64,000 bases of DNA from Bacillota bacterium (GCA_023435705.1 JAEYRH010000009.1:372001-436000), one strand, 5' to 3'. Positions 41,707-51,177 are shown, counted from the stretch's first letter. A program made the numbers and translations. The notes: generated by a model from the sequence alone, not told the origin.

Positions 41707-42891
41707 TCACACACGCACTGCTTGATTGTATATCTGTTCCAGCCTCTTTAAAAATGCATCCCTGCCGAACCGCTCGATGCAGTGCTGCCGGATCCGCTCC
41801 GAATCAAAGGAATTGATGTTCTCCATCATTTTTATCATCGCCCCGGCCAACGCGTCCACATCGTTTGCCGGTACCAAATAACCGCTTACCTCGTCCACAA
41901 AGTCCTCCGGGCCGCCACAGACCGTCGAAATGACGGGCTTGCCCATCGCCATGGCTTCGATTAGCACCACACCAAAGGTCTCCACGCGGCTGCAGAGCAC
42001 AAAAGCGTCGCAACCGGCCATCTCCCGCTTCACCTGGTCACGGTTGAGCAAACCCAGCAGCCTTGCCTTCTCACCGAGGTTGAGCTCGGTGATGGCCTGT
42101 TCGAGATTTTGCCGCATGGGGCCGGACCCTCCGATGCGCAGCACCGTATCGCCGCGGCGCCCGAGCACCCTGGGCAGCGCTTTGATCAGGTTGATCTGTG
42201 ACTTCTGTTCGACCAGATTTGCCACGTTTAAAAAGGCGAACTTGCCCTGCTCCCTCTCCACGGCGGGGATGGCGTTTTCCTCAAAGGACTTGTCCAGCAG
42301 GTTATACAGCAGCACCGTTTTTTGAACGGCTTCCACGTCGTTGAATTTCTGTTTGAATACATTGAGCGTACCGGAACCCACGGTGCTCACAGTGTCGGCG
42401 CTTGCCAGCACCAACCGGATGATCCGGTCTTGTTCGGGGGTGTAGATGCCGCGCAGGTGCCCGGTGCTGTGCTCGGTTAAAACATAGGGCACCCCGTATT
42501 GTTCCTTCAAGCGCAGAGCCAGCACACCCCCATACAGGCAATCGTGGGCGTGCAGCACGTCTGGTCGGCCGTGAAGCTCCAAATATCGGCCAAAAGCCTC
42601 CAACCCCAGCCGACACATGGATTCTATCTGTTGGGTTGGTTTCAAGTACCGTTGGGGCAGGAATGCCTTGTTATATCTGCGGACGACGGCAACGCCGGAC
42701 TCTTTGGCGGGCAGGGGCTTGCTGTAGCGATTTTTCTTGAAGACGCACTTGAACGGCAGCAACCCTGCCGAGAGCACGCCGACCTGGTGGCCGGCGCTGT
42801 GCAGGCAGTCGGCCTGGTGCTTCTGGAAGATGCCGGACAGCGGCATGTATTCCGTCTGGTACAATAGGCTCGGAATGATAAGGATATGCAT
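41707..42891 (-). CDS. GT4-family glycosyltransferase
   Basis: A 394-residue GT-B glycosyltransferase of family 4. The N-terminal acceptor domain includes LHAHDCLYGGVLAL and LTEHSTGHL. The C-terminal donor domain has FAFLNVANLVEQKSQINLIKAL, RIGGSGP and the E-x7-E motif in SRVETFGVVLIEAMAMGKPVIST. It is cytosolic or membrane-peripheral. It lies downstream of another GT4 gene and likely extends the same surface glycan. ATG 42891 is chosen, with GGTG six bases away; a GTG nine bases upstream is possible. Confidence 0.87.
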   Translation of the reverse strand: MHILIIPSLLYQTEYMPLSGIFQKHQADCLHSAGHQVGVLSAGLLPFKCVFKKNRYSKPLPAKESGVAVVRRYNKAFLPQRYLKPTQQIESMCRLGLEAFGRYLELHGRPDVLHAHDCLYGGVLALRLKEQYGVPYVLTEHSTGHLRGIYTPEQDRIIRLVLASADTVSTVGSGTLNVFKQKFNDVEAVQKTVLLYNLLDKSFEENAIPAVEREQGKFAFLNVANLVEQKSQINLIKALPRVLGRRGDTVLRIGGSGPMRQNLEQAITELNLGEKARLLGLLNRDQVKREMAGCDAFVLCSRVETFGVVLIEAMAMGKPVISTVCGGPEDFVDEVSGYLVPANDVDALAGAMIKMMENINSFDSERIRQHCIERFGRDAFLKRLEQIYNQAVRV

Positions 42892-42912
42892 CAGTTTCAC
42901 CAGTATCGAACG

Positions 42913-44136
42913 TTATTTCATCCTGCGGGCTAGCCACTTTTCGTGGGTTTCCCACATCAGCTCCTCGACATCATGGGCCACCTTGTCGTAATCATAACGC
43001 TCCAGCACGATGGTTCGCCCGTTTTGGCCCATGGCCGTAAGCTCGCTGTGATCCATTGCATACAGCTTCTCGATGGCGTTGCGAAGACCGGTATCGTCGT
43101 TCTGTTCATATAGCATCCCGTTATTGTATTGAGCATGGATGCGCTCCTCGTTGGCGCTGATGCGCTCGGCCACTACGGGCAGACCGCAGGCCTGCGCGTC
43201 ATAAAAGCTCAGGCTGCACGCACCCGGCCAGATCGCCGCGTCTGCCGCTTGATAAAACTGCGCCAGGTTTTCCACATCCTGCGTGGGGAACCGCAGTACG
43301 CGGTTGGCGCTGCCGGTCAGGGCCGCATCCACTTTATCGCTGTAGTCGCCGGAGCCGCTGCCCACGATGATCAGCACGGCCTTTCCATTGCCTTTGAGCT
43401 CCGCCTGGAATGCGTTGGCCAGCAGATGGACTTTCTTGCTGGGCTGGATCTTGCCGGTGTAGACGCACACAAAGTCATCTTCACCAATGCCGTGCTCAGC
43501 GCGGAATCTGCGGCGGGCTTCCTCATCCGGGCGGAAGAGCAGTGTGTCGGCTGCCAGCGGCATCACCGGCAGCATATCCGCTGTCATGCCATAGTTCTTC
43601 ATGCAATAAGCCTTCACATCTTCCACCACGGCAATCACCGGGATGTGGCTGCGCCGGAACATCGGCGTGACAAATATGCGATATAGATTGTGGAAGATCT
43701 TTCGTGCTGCCGAGCTCTGCGTGGCAGCGGCTTCCACCATGTGGCAGTCACTCACAAAAGGGTAGGGGAGCCTTTTTGCCTTCATCGCGAAACGAACGCC
43801 GGTCAATGCATCGCAGTAGTGCACCAGCGCCACGTCGGGGTTCAGCTCTCGCACCACACGAAACACATCGCCGGTCAGCACTTCGCGGTTTAGAAACCGC
43901 CTGTGGCTCTTCACGCGGATGATGCGCGCGCCGTGCTTCTGGCTGAATTCCTCATCATATTTAGGCAGGTCCCGCTCCATCTCCTTGGGGAAGAAACCGC
44001 TGTCGGTCCAATACTTGATGGAGTCGCTGGCCACGATGATGACCTCGTGACCGTGCTGCACGGCATGTTTGGCCAGGAAATTGGTCTGAAAGCCGATCGT
44101 GGGCATGAAGTTGTCGTCTACGTGCACGATTCTCAT
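42913..44136 (-). CDS. GT4-family glycosyltransferase
   Basis: A 407-residue GT-B enzyme. MRIVHVDDNFMPTIGFQTNFLAKHAVQHGHEVIIV is a standard GT4 opening with the G-x-x-x-x loop. DDFVCVYTGKIQPSKKVHLLANAF and the C-terminal SLSFYDAQACGLPVVAERI are the donor-side motifs. The expected E-x7-E motif is changed, with Ser/Asp in the first position, so the sugar donor may be unusual. Its start is two bases from the stop of the acetyltransferase gene. ATG 44136 follows GGAGAACTGAT. Confidence 0.82.
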   Translation of the reverse strand: MRIVHVDDNFMPTIGFQTNFLAKHAVQHGHEVIIVASDSIKYWTDSGFFPKEMERDLPKYDEEFSQKHGARIIRVKSHRRFLNREVLTGDVFRVVRELNPDVALVHYCDALTGVRFAMKAKRLPYPFVSDCHMVEAAATQSSAARKIFHNLYRIFVTPMFRRSHIPVIAVVEDVKAYCMKNYGMTADMLPVMPLAADTLLFRPDEEARRRFRAEHGIGEDDFVCVYTGKIQPSKKVHLLANAFQAELKGNGKAVLIIVGSGSGDYSDKVDAALTGSANRVLRFPTQDVENLAQFYQAADAAIWPGACSLSFYDAQACGLPVVAERISANEERIHAQYNNGMLYEQNDDTGLRNAIEKLYAMDHSELTAMGQNGRTIVLERYDYDKVAHDVEELMWETHEKWLARRMK

Positions 44137-44137
44137 A

Positions 44138-44794
44138 TCAGTTCTCCGTATGTTTGCCGAGGAAGCCGCTGATGTCTGCAAATAACGCAGCTTTCTCACG
44201 AATCTTTTCTTGCGGCCAATCCCACCAGTTGAGATTCAGCAGTTTCGCCACGGTTCCTTCATCGAAACGCTTGCGGATCATCCGGGCTGGCACACCGGCC
44301 ATCACCGCATAGGGCTCCACATCCTTCGTGACGACTGCCCCGGCCCCGATGATCGCGCCATGACCGATCGTCACACCGTCGCGGATCATCGCCCTTGTGC
44401 CGATCCACACATCGTGGCCGATCACGGTATGCTTGTATTCCTCGAATTGCGGTGGGTGCTCTACCCATTGTGTGCGCACGGCATTGCGGTTTGTGTAAAA
44501 CACAGGCGATGTTGAGACCATCCCCGAGGGGTGGCTGCCAAGCCCGATTTGCACCGACCCGGCAATGGAGCAGAACCGCCCGATCTCTGCCCGAATCACC
44601 CGGGTGCCGTCGCCGAGATAGGAATAGTCGCCCAGAGAAACGTCATGCAGCACGCACATGCGCTCCACACGGGCGCTGCAGCCAAACCGGCAGCCCGGTG
44701 TAAAAACAGACAGAAGTGAGATCCGCGCGCCGGTGCGGGCCCGCCAGGCAAAGCGCAGGAAGAAGTCCTGCAGCATCATCAACAATCGGCGCAT
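44138..44794 (-). CDS. CatB-type xenobiotic/sugar O-acetyltransferase
   Basis: A 218-residue trimeric hexapeptide acetyltransferase. [35 protein letters not shown] is typical of the XAT/CatB class with its catalytic His. [55 protein letters not shown] is the C-terminal coil. Next to two glycosyltransferases it probably O-acetylates a surface sugar. ATG 44794 has AAGGTGGT upstream. Confidence 0.87.
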   Translation of the reverse strand: MRRLLMMLQDFFLRFAWRARTGARISLLSVFTPGCRFGCSARVERMCVLHDVSLGDYSYLGDGTRVIRAEIGRFCSIAGSVQIGLGSHPSGMVSTSPVFYTNRNAVRTQWVEHPPQFEEYKHTVIGHDVWIGTRAMIRDGVTIGHGAIIGAGAVVTKDVEPYAVMAGVPARMIRKRFDEGTVAKLLNLNWWDWPQEKIREKAALFADISGFLGKHTEN

Positions 44795-44945
44795 TGGCAC
44801 CACCTTATCAATAGCGTCTGTAAAAGCATGTCAGAAATTCCTACTAATCATAATGTGAGGGGGGGAGGGTGTCAATAACCAGCTCTTTTGTTCTGCGATG
44901 GCGAGTTGTCTAGACCAGCAGCCATTGCCGAACACGGTATAACAA

Positions 44946-44982
44946 ATTGCCCACCCAGCGACATGCGCGGTGGGTGGGCAAT
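44946..44982 (-). terminator. Hairpin downstream of ferritin
   Basis: ATTGCCCACCC pairs with GGGTGGGCAAT, with an inner GCG/CGC pair. On the minus strand it is followed by a T-rich stretch. Confidence 0.6.
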
Positions 44983-45034
44983 GAATGGCCTAGCTGAAAA
45001 TCGCCAAGATGCGGCAGAGCCGCAGGCGAAATGA

Positions 45035-45559
45035 TTACATCCCCTGCGCCGCCAATGGAGCTGCCTGAGCGTAAACCCTGGTTGCCTTCTGGCTATCCAG
45101 CATAAACAGGCCCTTTCCGTCGCCACCGAAAAGCTTGTAACTTGTGATGTTATCGACGGCGTTGGCTTCTTCCTCCACCTGTTCGGTGATAAACCATTTA
45201 AGCATTTCCTCAGTCTTGTAGTCGCCTTCCTCGCGGGCGGCGGCGTTGATCTTATAGATCAGGCTGGTGACCAGCTGCTCGTGGCTGAGGTTCAGATTCA
45301 ACAATTCCTCAATGTCGGTGAATTCAAAGTTGGGTTCATCGATGGCCAACAGGTGCACGCGGCCGTTGGCCTGAATGATGTAGTTCATGAAGATCAGCGC
45401 GTGGTCACGCTCCTCCTGGGCCTGCACGCGGAACCAGTGCGCATAGCCGTTCAGACCGTAGTTGTGCAGCCACCCGGCCATGGATAAGTATAGGTAAGCC
45501 GAATAGAACTCGTTTTTGATCTGGTTGTTCAGAAGATCTTCAATCTTTTTGCTCAGCAT
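45035..45559 (-). CDS. ftnA: Ferritin
   Basis: A 174-residue non-haem bacterial ferritin for iron storage. IKNEFYSAYLYLSMAGW and RVQAQEERDHALIFMNYI carry the ferroxidase Glu and His ligands of helices A and B, and FITEQVEEEANAVDNI those of helix C/D. The length fits FtnA. It is monocistronic, with GGAGGAATCACC before ATG 45559 and an extended -10 promoter (TG-T-TATAAT, 45620-45628, minus strand) in an AT-rich palindromic region that could bind an iron or peroxide regulator. Confidence 0.95.
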   Translation of the reverse strand: MLSKKIEDLLNNQIKNEFYSAYLYLSMAGWLHNYGLNGYAHWFRVQAQEERDHALIFMNYIIQANGRVHLLAIDEPNFEFTDIEELLNLNLSHEQLVTSLIYKINAAAREEGDYKTEEMLKWFITEQVEEEANAVDNITSYKLFGGDGKGLFMLDSQKATRVYAQAAPLAAQGM

Positions 45560-45619
45560 GGTGATTCCTCCGTTTCATTTGCTTCATCATAAGTGAATAT
45601 CATTTGTTGTTCCGTGATT

Positions 45620-45628
45620 ATTATAACA
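45620..45628 (-). promoter_or_regulatory. Extended -10 promoter of ferritin
   Basis: On the minus strand TGTTATAAT lies inside ATTAT...ATAAT dyad symmetry. A Fur- or PerR-type operator is possible but not demonstrable. Confidence 0.45.
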
Positions 45629-45658
45629 TTTCTGATAATGCAGCGATAGGTCTGCGCC

Positions 45659-45687
45659 TTGACGAATCAGCCAATTTGGAATATGAT
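45659..45687 (+). promoter_or_regulatory. Promoter of the rsgA leader RNA
   Basis: TTGACG (45659-45664), 17 bases, TATGAT (45682-45687). The transcription start should be near 45694, about 170 bases before rsgA. Confidence 0.7.
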
Positions 45688-45693
45688 ACCATT

Positions 45694-45838
45694 ACTCCAT
45701 TTGAAGGGGGATGACTATGATGAAAACCAGATTGAGAGTGGAATTCTTCCTCTGAGTATCATAGGGCAGCGGGTTTGCCCGTTGCCGCATCCACCTGAAA
45801 CGCGCACAATCAAGCACGCTGCAGGCGTGCTTTTTTCG
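45694..45838 (+). ncRNA. Structured leader RNA with terminator upstream of rsgA
   Basis: The transcript can fold as a three-way junction. P1 pairs GGATG (45709-45713) with CATCC (45788-45792), extended by GG/CC beyond one mismatch. P2 pairs CTATGAT (45715-45721) with ATCATAG (45758-45764) and has an inner hairpin. P3 pairs GGCAGCGGG (45765-45773) with CCCGTTGCC (45778-45786) and follows P2 with no gap. A Rho-independent terminator follows at 45812-45836. A 12-codon frame (ATG 45720 to TGA, MKTRLRVEFFL-like) overlaps P2. I do not recognise the RNA class. It could be a riboswitch, an attenuator or a free small RNA. Confidence 0.55.
45812..45836 (+). terminator. Terminator between the leader RNA and rsgA
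   Basis: AAGCACGC/GCGTGCTT, loop TGCAG, six T residues. It ends 25 bases before rsgA, so read-through must be possible. Confidence 0.85.
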
Positions 45839-45861
45839 TGCAAAGAAAAGGAGTATCCGTA

Positions 45862-46941
45862 ATGACAGATTTGTTTTCGCTTGGCTGGAGCGCAGGGTTT
45901 GAGCGTTCCTTCGAGCCATATCGCCTGGAAGGCCAACAGCCAGCCAGGGTGATTGCCAGGCTGGCCACGAGATATCGTCTTCTCGCGGCTGACGGGGATC
46001 ATGAGGCTGTGTTGTCCGGCAAATACTTGAACAGGGTCAACCGGGGAGAAGAAGAATTGCCCGTGGTGGGTGACTGGGTTACGGTGGAAACCAGAGGGGA
46101 TGACGCTGTGATCCAGGTCCTTTTGCCGCGGAGGACATGTTTTGCCCGAAAACCCGCCATATCCGGCGGGCGCAAGATGAAGGGCGGCCAGGTCACCGGC
46201 GGCACAACGGCCCGTCAGGTGCTGGCGGCCAATATCGACACGGTGTTTATCGTGAGCGCACTGGACGGCAACCACAGCATTGCCCGCACCGAGCGTTATC
46301 TCACGATGGCGTTGGCCAGCGGAGCCCAGCCCGTGCTATTGATGAACAAGCTGGACCTTTGCCCAGACGCAACGATGGTGCTTGAACAGCTGAAACGCAT
46401 CGGCGGCGGTTGCCCGGTGCACACGATGAGCGCCATATCCGGCGCAGGCATTGTTGCGGTGGAGCAATACTTGCTGCCGGGGAAAACAGTGGCCTTTCTG
46501 GGGCCGTCCGGCGTGGGCAAGTCCACGCTGATCAACCGGTTATTTGGTGCGGATAAACTTGCCACCGGGGTGGTGAACGACGTGACCGGCAAGGGGCGGC
46601 ACACCACGACCAGGGCGGAGCTGCTGATCCACCAAAACGGTGCGATGCTCATTGACACGCCCGGTATTCGGGAGCTGCAGATGTGGTGCGATGCGGAGGC
46701 CGTGCAGGATAGTTTTGAGGATGTGGCGGTGTTGATCGCCCGGTGCCGGTTTTCCGATTGCGGGCACACCAATGAGCCGGGCTGCGCCGTGCGGGAGGCC
46801 ATTGCGTCCGGCAGGCTGGATCCGGCGCGGTATCGGAACTACCGGAAGCTGGATGAGGAGACGGCTCGGCTGGATGCCAGGAAGAAGCAGCGGGAGATTT
46901 GGCTGGGGAGGAAGGAGAAGGGGGTCAGGAACAAGGGGTAA
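45862..46941 (+). CDS. rsgA: Ribosome small-subunit GTPase RsgA
   Basis: A 359-residue circularly permuted GTPase that matures the 30S subunit. An OB-fold is at the N-terminus (PVVGDWVTVE). The permuted G motifs follow in the order G4 MNKLDLC, G1 GPSGVGKSTLINRLFG (about residues 214-229), G2/G3 with HTTTRAELL and DTPGIRELQMW. A zinc-binding C-terminal domain (CRFSDCGHTNEPGCAV) follows. ATG 45862 has AAAAGGAG. Its expression is probably conditional on read-through of the leader terminator. Confidence 0.93.
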   Translation: MTDLFSLGWSAGFERSFEPYRLEGQQPARVIARLATRYRLLAADGDHEAVLSGKYLNRVNRGEEELPVVGDWVTVETRGDDAVIQVLLPRRTCFARKPAISGGRKMKGGQVTGGTTARQVLAANIDTVFIVSALDGNHSIARTERYLTMALASGAQPVLLMNKLDLCPDATMVLEQLKRIGGGCPVHTMSAISGAGIVAVEQYLLPGKTVAFLGPSGVGKSTLINRLFGADKLATGVVNDVTGKGRHTTTRAELLIHQNGAMLIDTPGIRELQMWCDAEAVQDSFEDVAVLIARCRFSDCGHTNEPGCAVREAIASGRLDPARYRNYRKLDEETARLDARKKQREIWLGRKEKGVRNKG

Positions 46942-46957
46942 GGGTAGGGAGAAATGG

Positions 46958-46993
46958 AAAGCCGCCGCGCTGGTTTGCGCGGCGGCTTTATCT
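46958..46993 (+). terminator. Terminator of rsgA
   Basis: A 13-bp GC-rich stem (AAAGCCGCCGCGC/GCGCGGCGGCTTT) followed by ATCTTT. It also faces the convergent DUF805 gene. Confidence 0.8.
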
Positions 46994-47000
46994 TTATGGT

Positions 47001-47396
47001 TCAGATTGTTTTTGGATCATCGCCATACTGGTTGGGGCCGGGGGTGCCCTCCATGCATGTGAGGACGAGCAGCCAGATGCCGCCGATAAAGGGCACAAAT
47101 GAGATGAAGACCCATGCGCCGGACTTATCCTGGTCATGCAGCCTGCGCACAAGAACTGCCAGGCTCGGGATAAAGATGAACAGACCGTACACGCCCATCA
47201 ACAGACTTATAATAAGGCTAGGGATCATAATAACATTGGATTCAAAGGCGCTGCTTGTAACCATGAACAGTAGCATCAGTAAATAGAGTGCGAACGCAAT
47301 GATTGAATTGAATAGGTAGAACATCCAGTATTCTTTTCTTCTGGCCCGTCCGCTGAAATCGGCGTAACTCTTGATCGCCTTGATGTACCAGCTCAT
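47001..47396 (-). CDS. DUF805 membrane protein
   Basis: A 131-residue protein with three membrane helices. SWYIKAIKSYADFSGRARRKEYWMFYLFN is the conserved N-terminal DUF805 block and VRRLHDQDKSGAW the second. The function is unknown across the family. ATG 47396 is preceded by AAAGGAAAG and coincides with the family start. It is monocistronic and convergent with rsgA. Confidence 0.88.
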   Translation of the reverse strand: MSWYIKAIKSYADFSGRARRKEYWMFYLFNSIIAFALYLLMLLFMVTSSAFESNVIMIPSLIISLLMGVYGLFIFIPSLAVLVRRLHDQDKSGAWVFISFVPFIGGIWLLVLTCMEGTPGPNQYGDDPKTI

Positions 47397-47639
47397 TGTG
47401 TGGCTTTCCTTTCTTTCGGCAATATATGCCATTTTTTTAATTTTATCTCATTGGCGATGTACCGTCAATTGCAATCGGTTTTATAAAAGGAGATTTGGTT
47501 GGGGTGAAGGAGAACGGTGAGAGGAAGGGGTGAGTAAACTTGCTATCCAGAAAAGCTTGTTTTACATAAATCTAGTACCTATGTATTTTGCCATAATTAC
47601 TGATAAGCCCTTGCTGACACGCAAGTTTTGTTTTGAATA

Positions 47640-47648
47640 TGTTATAAT
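47640..47648 (+). promoter_or_regulatory. Extended -10 promoter of dnaE
   Basis: TG-T-TATAAT 20 bases before the ATG, with CGGAGGAACC as ribosome site between. Confidence 0.6.
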
Positions 47649-47667
47649 TCTCTCGGAGGAACCACCC

Positions 47668-50600
47668 ATGCCATTCACCCACCTTCACGTCCACACCGAA
47701 TACAGCCTGCTGGACGGCGCCGCCCGCATCAAAGACCTGGTCAAGAAGACCAAGGCCCTGGGCATGGACGCCATCGCCATCACCGACCACGGCGTGATGT
47801 ATGGCTGCATCGAGTTTTATAAGGCCTGCATCAATGAGGGCATCAAGCCCATCATCGGCTGCGAGGTCTATGTTTCCCCCCGAAAACACACCGACAAGGA
47901 AAACCAGGATCGTGAGCCGGCCCACCTGGTGCTGCTGGCGGAAAATGAAACGGGCTACCACAACCTGTGCAAGCTGGTCTCCGCCGGGTTTGTAGATGGC
48001 TTCTATTATAAGCCCCGTGTGGACTTCGACCTGCTGCAGAAGCACCACGAGGGCCTCATTTGCCTTTCCGCCTGCCTGGCGGGCGATGTGGCCAAGGCGC
48101 TGATGGATGGCCGGTATGACACGGCCAAGGCCGTGGCCGAGCGCCTGAACGGCATTTTCGGGCAGGGCAATTTCTTCATCGAATTACAGGACCATGGCCT
48201 GAATGAGCAGCGTCAGATCCTGCCGCAGCAGGTGAAGCTTGCAAAAGAGCTGGGCATCCCGCTGGTTGCCACCAACGACCTGCACTATGTGAACCGGGAT
48301 GATGCCGAGGCGCAGGATGTGCTCGTGTGCATCCAGACGCAGCGCACCGTGGACGAAACCGACCGGATGAAGTTTGAGACCAGCGAGTTTTACCTGAAGA
48401 GCCCGCAGGAGATGGCGGAGCTGTTCCGTTATGCGCCGGAATCCATTGAGAACACTGAGAAGATCGCCGCCCGCTGCAAGGTGGCGTTTGACTTCAACAC
48501 CACGCACCTGCCCAATTATGAGGTGCCGGAGGGTAAGACCCACGAGGGTTACCTGCGGGAGCTCTGCGAAGCGGGCCTCAGGCGCCGCTATGAGCAACCG
48601 GGCAAGCCAGCGCGGCTTGATATGGACGAGCTCAAAGCCCGTCTGGATTACGAGCTGGGCGTGATCGGCCAGATGGGCTACACCGATTACTTCCTGATCG
48701 TGTGGGACTTCATCCATTTCTGCAAGACAAAGAACATCATCGTGGGCCCCGGCCGCGGCAGTGCAGCTGGAAGCCTTGCCGCCTATTGCCTTAACATCAC
48801 CGAGATCGACCCGATCAAATATGGCCTGCTCTTTGAGCGCTTCTTGAACCCCGAGCGTATTTCGATGCCCGATATCGACATCGACTTTTGCTATGTGCGC
48901 AGGCAGCAGGTCATCGACTACGTTGTGCGGAAATATGGTGCCGACCATGTGGCGCAGATTGTCACGTTCGGCACAATGGCGGCCCGGGCGGTGATCCGCG
49001 ATGTGGGCCGGGCCCTGGGCATGAGCTACGGCGAGGTGGATCGCATCGCCAAAATGATCCCCTTCCAGCTCAATATGACGATCGAAAAAGCGCTGGAGAT
49101 GAACAAGGACCTCAAGGAGTTGGCTGGTCTCGATGAAAAGGCAGGCAAGCTCATTGAGATGGGCCGCAAACTGGAGGGCCTGCCCCGCCATGCCAGCACC
49201 CATGCCGCCGGTGTGGTGATCAGCAAGCTGCCGCTTACCGACCATATCCCCCTTAATCGCAACAACGATGCGATCACGACCCAGTTCCCGATGGGCAACA
49301 TCGAGGAGCTGGGGTTGCTCAAGATGGATTTTCTTGGCTTGCGGACGCTCACGGTGATCCGCGACGCGGTGGATATGGTGCGGGAAAGCACCGGCCTCCG
49401 CATCGACATCGGCGCACTGGAGTTTGACGACCCGGAGGTCTACAAGGTGATCGCCAGCGGCGACACCGATGGGGTGTTCCAACTGGAAAGCTCCGGCATG
49501 CGCAGTTTCATGAAGGAGCTTCGACCCAACCGCTTTGAGGACATCATCGCCGGCATCTCGCTTTACCGACCCGGCCCGATGGACAGTATCCCCCGCTACG
49601 TGGAGGGCAAGAGAAACCCTGCCAGTGTGCGTTACGACCACCCAATCCTCGAAAACGTGCTGAACGTCACCTACGGCTGCATGGTCTATCAGGAGCAGGT
49701 GATGCAGATCGTGCGCGACATGGCCGGCTATTCCTATGGCCGCAGCGATCTCGTGCGCCGGGCCATGGCCAAGAAAAAGGCCTCCGTGATGGAGAAGGAG
49801 CGGCAGTATTTCGTGCACGGCCTGGTGGAAAATGGGCAAGTCACCGTGCCTGGTGCGGTGCGCCGAGGTGTGCCGGAGGCTGTGGCCACCAAGGTTTTTG
49901 ACCAGATGATCGACTTCGCCCAATACGCTTTCAACAAAAGCCATGCGGCGGCCTATGCCGTGGTGGCCTACTGGACGGCCTGGCTCAAGGTGCACCACCC
50001 TGTGGAGTTTATGGCCGCGCTCATGAACAGCGTGATGGGCAACTCCGACAAGGTGGCGGTCTACATCCAGTATTGCCGCAAGAAGGGCATTGACGTGCTG
50101 CCGCCGGATGTGAACTCCAGCGGTACGGCCTTCACCGTGGAGGGCAACGCGATTCGCTTTGGCTTGTCCGCTATCAAGAACGTAGGCGCTGCCGCTGTGG
50201 ATGAATTGATCCGCGAACGCCAGCGGGGCAGCTTCGGCGACTTCTTCGACTTTACAGAGCGGGCAGGAGACACGATCAACAAGCGCATGGTGGAGAGCAT
50301 GATCAAAGCCGGGGCTTTTGACTCCACCGGCGCCAACCGCGCCCAGCTTTTGACTGTATATGAAAACACGATGGACGGCATGGCCCGTGTGCGGCGCAGC
50401 AACATTGAGGGGCAGGTGAGCCTGTTTGAGACGGGTAGTCGGCCCGAATCCTTATCCCACGCGCTGCCCAAGGTGAACGAGCACCCCCGGCGCATTCTTT
50501 TGAAGATGGAAAAGGAAATGACCGGCGTCTACATCAGCGGCCACCCATTGGCCGAGTATGAGGAGGAGCTCTCCAACTTCGATTACAACAGCTCGCATTT

Positions 50601-51177
50601 TGCTGCCGATGACGCCAGCGGTGTGGACGCCACGCTCACAATCAATGCCGAGGGTGAGGGGGGCGGCGATTCTGCTGGCAGTCTTTCCGATGGGCAACAC
50701 GTGGAGCTGGCCGGCATCGTTGTGAACAAGGTGATGAAAACCACCAAGTCCAATGACCTGATGTGCTTTGTGACGCTGGAGGATCTCTACGGCACCGTGG
50801 AAGTGATTGTGTTCCCCAAGGTGCTGCAGCGCAGCGACCGCATGCTGGAGCAGGACAGTGTGGTGGTTGTCTCCGGTAGGGCCAGCTTCCGCGAGGAGGA
50901 AAACGGCAAGCTGGTAGCGGAGCAGATCCGCCCCATCTCCCGGCAGGGCAAAGCCGCCAAGCTCTATGTGCGGCTTACACCTGGCACCAGCGAGTTTGCC
51001 CGTGAGGTTTTCCTCGGTGTGCTGAAGAAGCACCCCGGCGCCTGCCCGGTCTATGTGAAGGATGAGGACAGCGGCAAGAGCTATATGGTCAATAAGGAAC
51101 GCTGGGTGCGGGTGGATGGAGACTTGATGAAGGATCTGTGCGACTTGGTGGGGGAGGGGTGTGTGAAGACGGGGTAG
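47668..51177 (+). CDS. dnaE: DNA polymerase III alpha subunit DnaE
   Basis: A 1,169-residue class C DNA polymerase. The N-terminal PHP domain (THLHVHTEYSLLDGAARI, ITDHGVMYG) lies at residues 1-210. The palm has GPGRGSAAGSLAAY (about 360) and the catalytic acids in MPDIDIDFCY (about 405). The helix-hairpin-helix and C-terminal OB-fold (VELAGIVVNKVMKTTKSNDLMCFVTLEDLYGTVEVIVFP) follow. No PolC-type exonuclease insertion is present. ATG 47668 is chosen because homology starts there with GGAGGAACC upstream; the earlier in-frame start has neither. Confidence 0.97.
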   Translation: MPFTHLHVHTEYSLLDGAARIKDLVKKTKALGMDAIAITDHGVMYGCIEFYKACINEGIKPIIGCEVYVSPRKHTDKENQDREPAHLVLLAENETGYHNLCKLVSAGFVDGFYYKPRVDFDLLQKHHEGLICLSACLAGDVAKALMDGRYDTAKAVAERLNGIFGQGNFFIELQDHGLNEQRQILPQQVKLAKELGIPLVATNDLHYVNRDDAEAQDVLVCIQTQRTVDETDRMKFETSEFYLKSPQEMAELFRYAPESIENTEKIAARCKVAFDFNTTHLPNYEVPEGKTHEGYLRELCEAGLRRRYEQPGKPARLDMDELKARLDYELGVIGQMGYTDYFLIVWDFIHFCKTKNIIVGPGRGSAAGSLAAYCLNITEIDPIKYGLLFERFLNPERISMPDIDIDFCYVRRQQVIDYVVRKYGADHVAQIVTFGTMAARAVIRDVGRALGMSYGEVDRIAKMIPFQLNMTIEKALEMNKDLKELAGLDEKAGKLIEMGRKLEGLPRHASTHAAGVVISKLPLTDHIPLNRNNDAITTQFPMGNIEELGLLKMDFLGLRTLTVIRDAVDMVRESTGLRIDIGALEFDDPEVYKVIASGDTDGVFQLESSGMRSFMKELRPNRFEDIIAGISLYRPGPMDSIPRYVEGKRNPASVRYDHPILENVLNVTYGCMVYQEQVMQIVRDMAGYSYGRSDLVRRAMAKKKASVMEKERQYFVHGLVENGQVTVPGAVRRGVPEAVATKVFDQMIDFAQYAFNKSHAAAYAVVAYWTAWLKVHHPVEFMAALMNSVMGNSDKVAVYIQYCRKKGIDVLPPDVNSSGTAFTVEGNAIRFGLSAIKNVGAAAVDELIRERQRGSFGDFFDFTERAGDTINKRMVESMIKAGAFDSTGANRAQLLTVYENTMDGMARVRRSNIEGQVSLFETGSRPESLSHALPKVNEHPRRILLKMEKEMTGVYISGHPLAEYEEELSNFDYNSSHFAADDASGVDATLTINAEGEGGGDSAGSLSDGQHVELAGIVVNKVMKTTKSNDLMCFVTLEDLYGTVEVIVFPKVLQRSDRMLEQDSVVVVSGRASFREEENGKLVAEQIRPISRQGKAAKLYVRLTPGTSEFAREVFLGVLKKHPGACPVYVKDEDSGKSYMVNKERWVRVDGDLMKDLCDLVGEGCVKTG

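Noticed and set aside
45659..45862. 67-codon frame across the rsgA leader
   Set aside because: It starts upstream of the predicted transcription start and runs through the P1-P3 stems and the terminator.
48184..49998. 604-codon minus-strand open frame inside dnaE
   Set aside because: It is antisense to well-conserved polymerase codons, His/Leu-rich in the manner of shadow frames, and has no ribosome site or family features.
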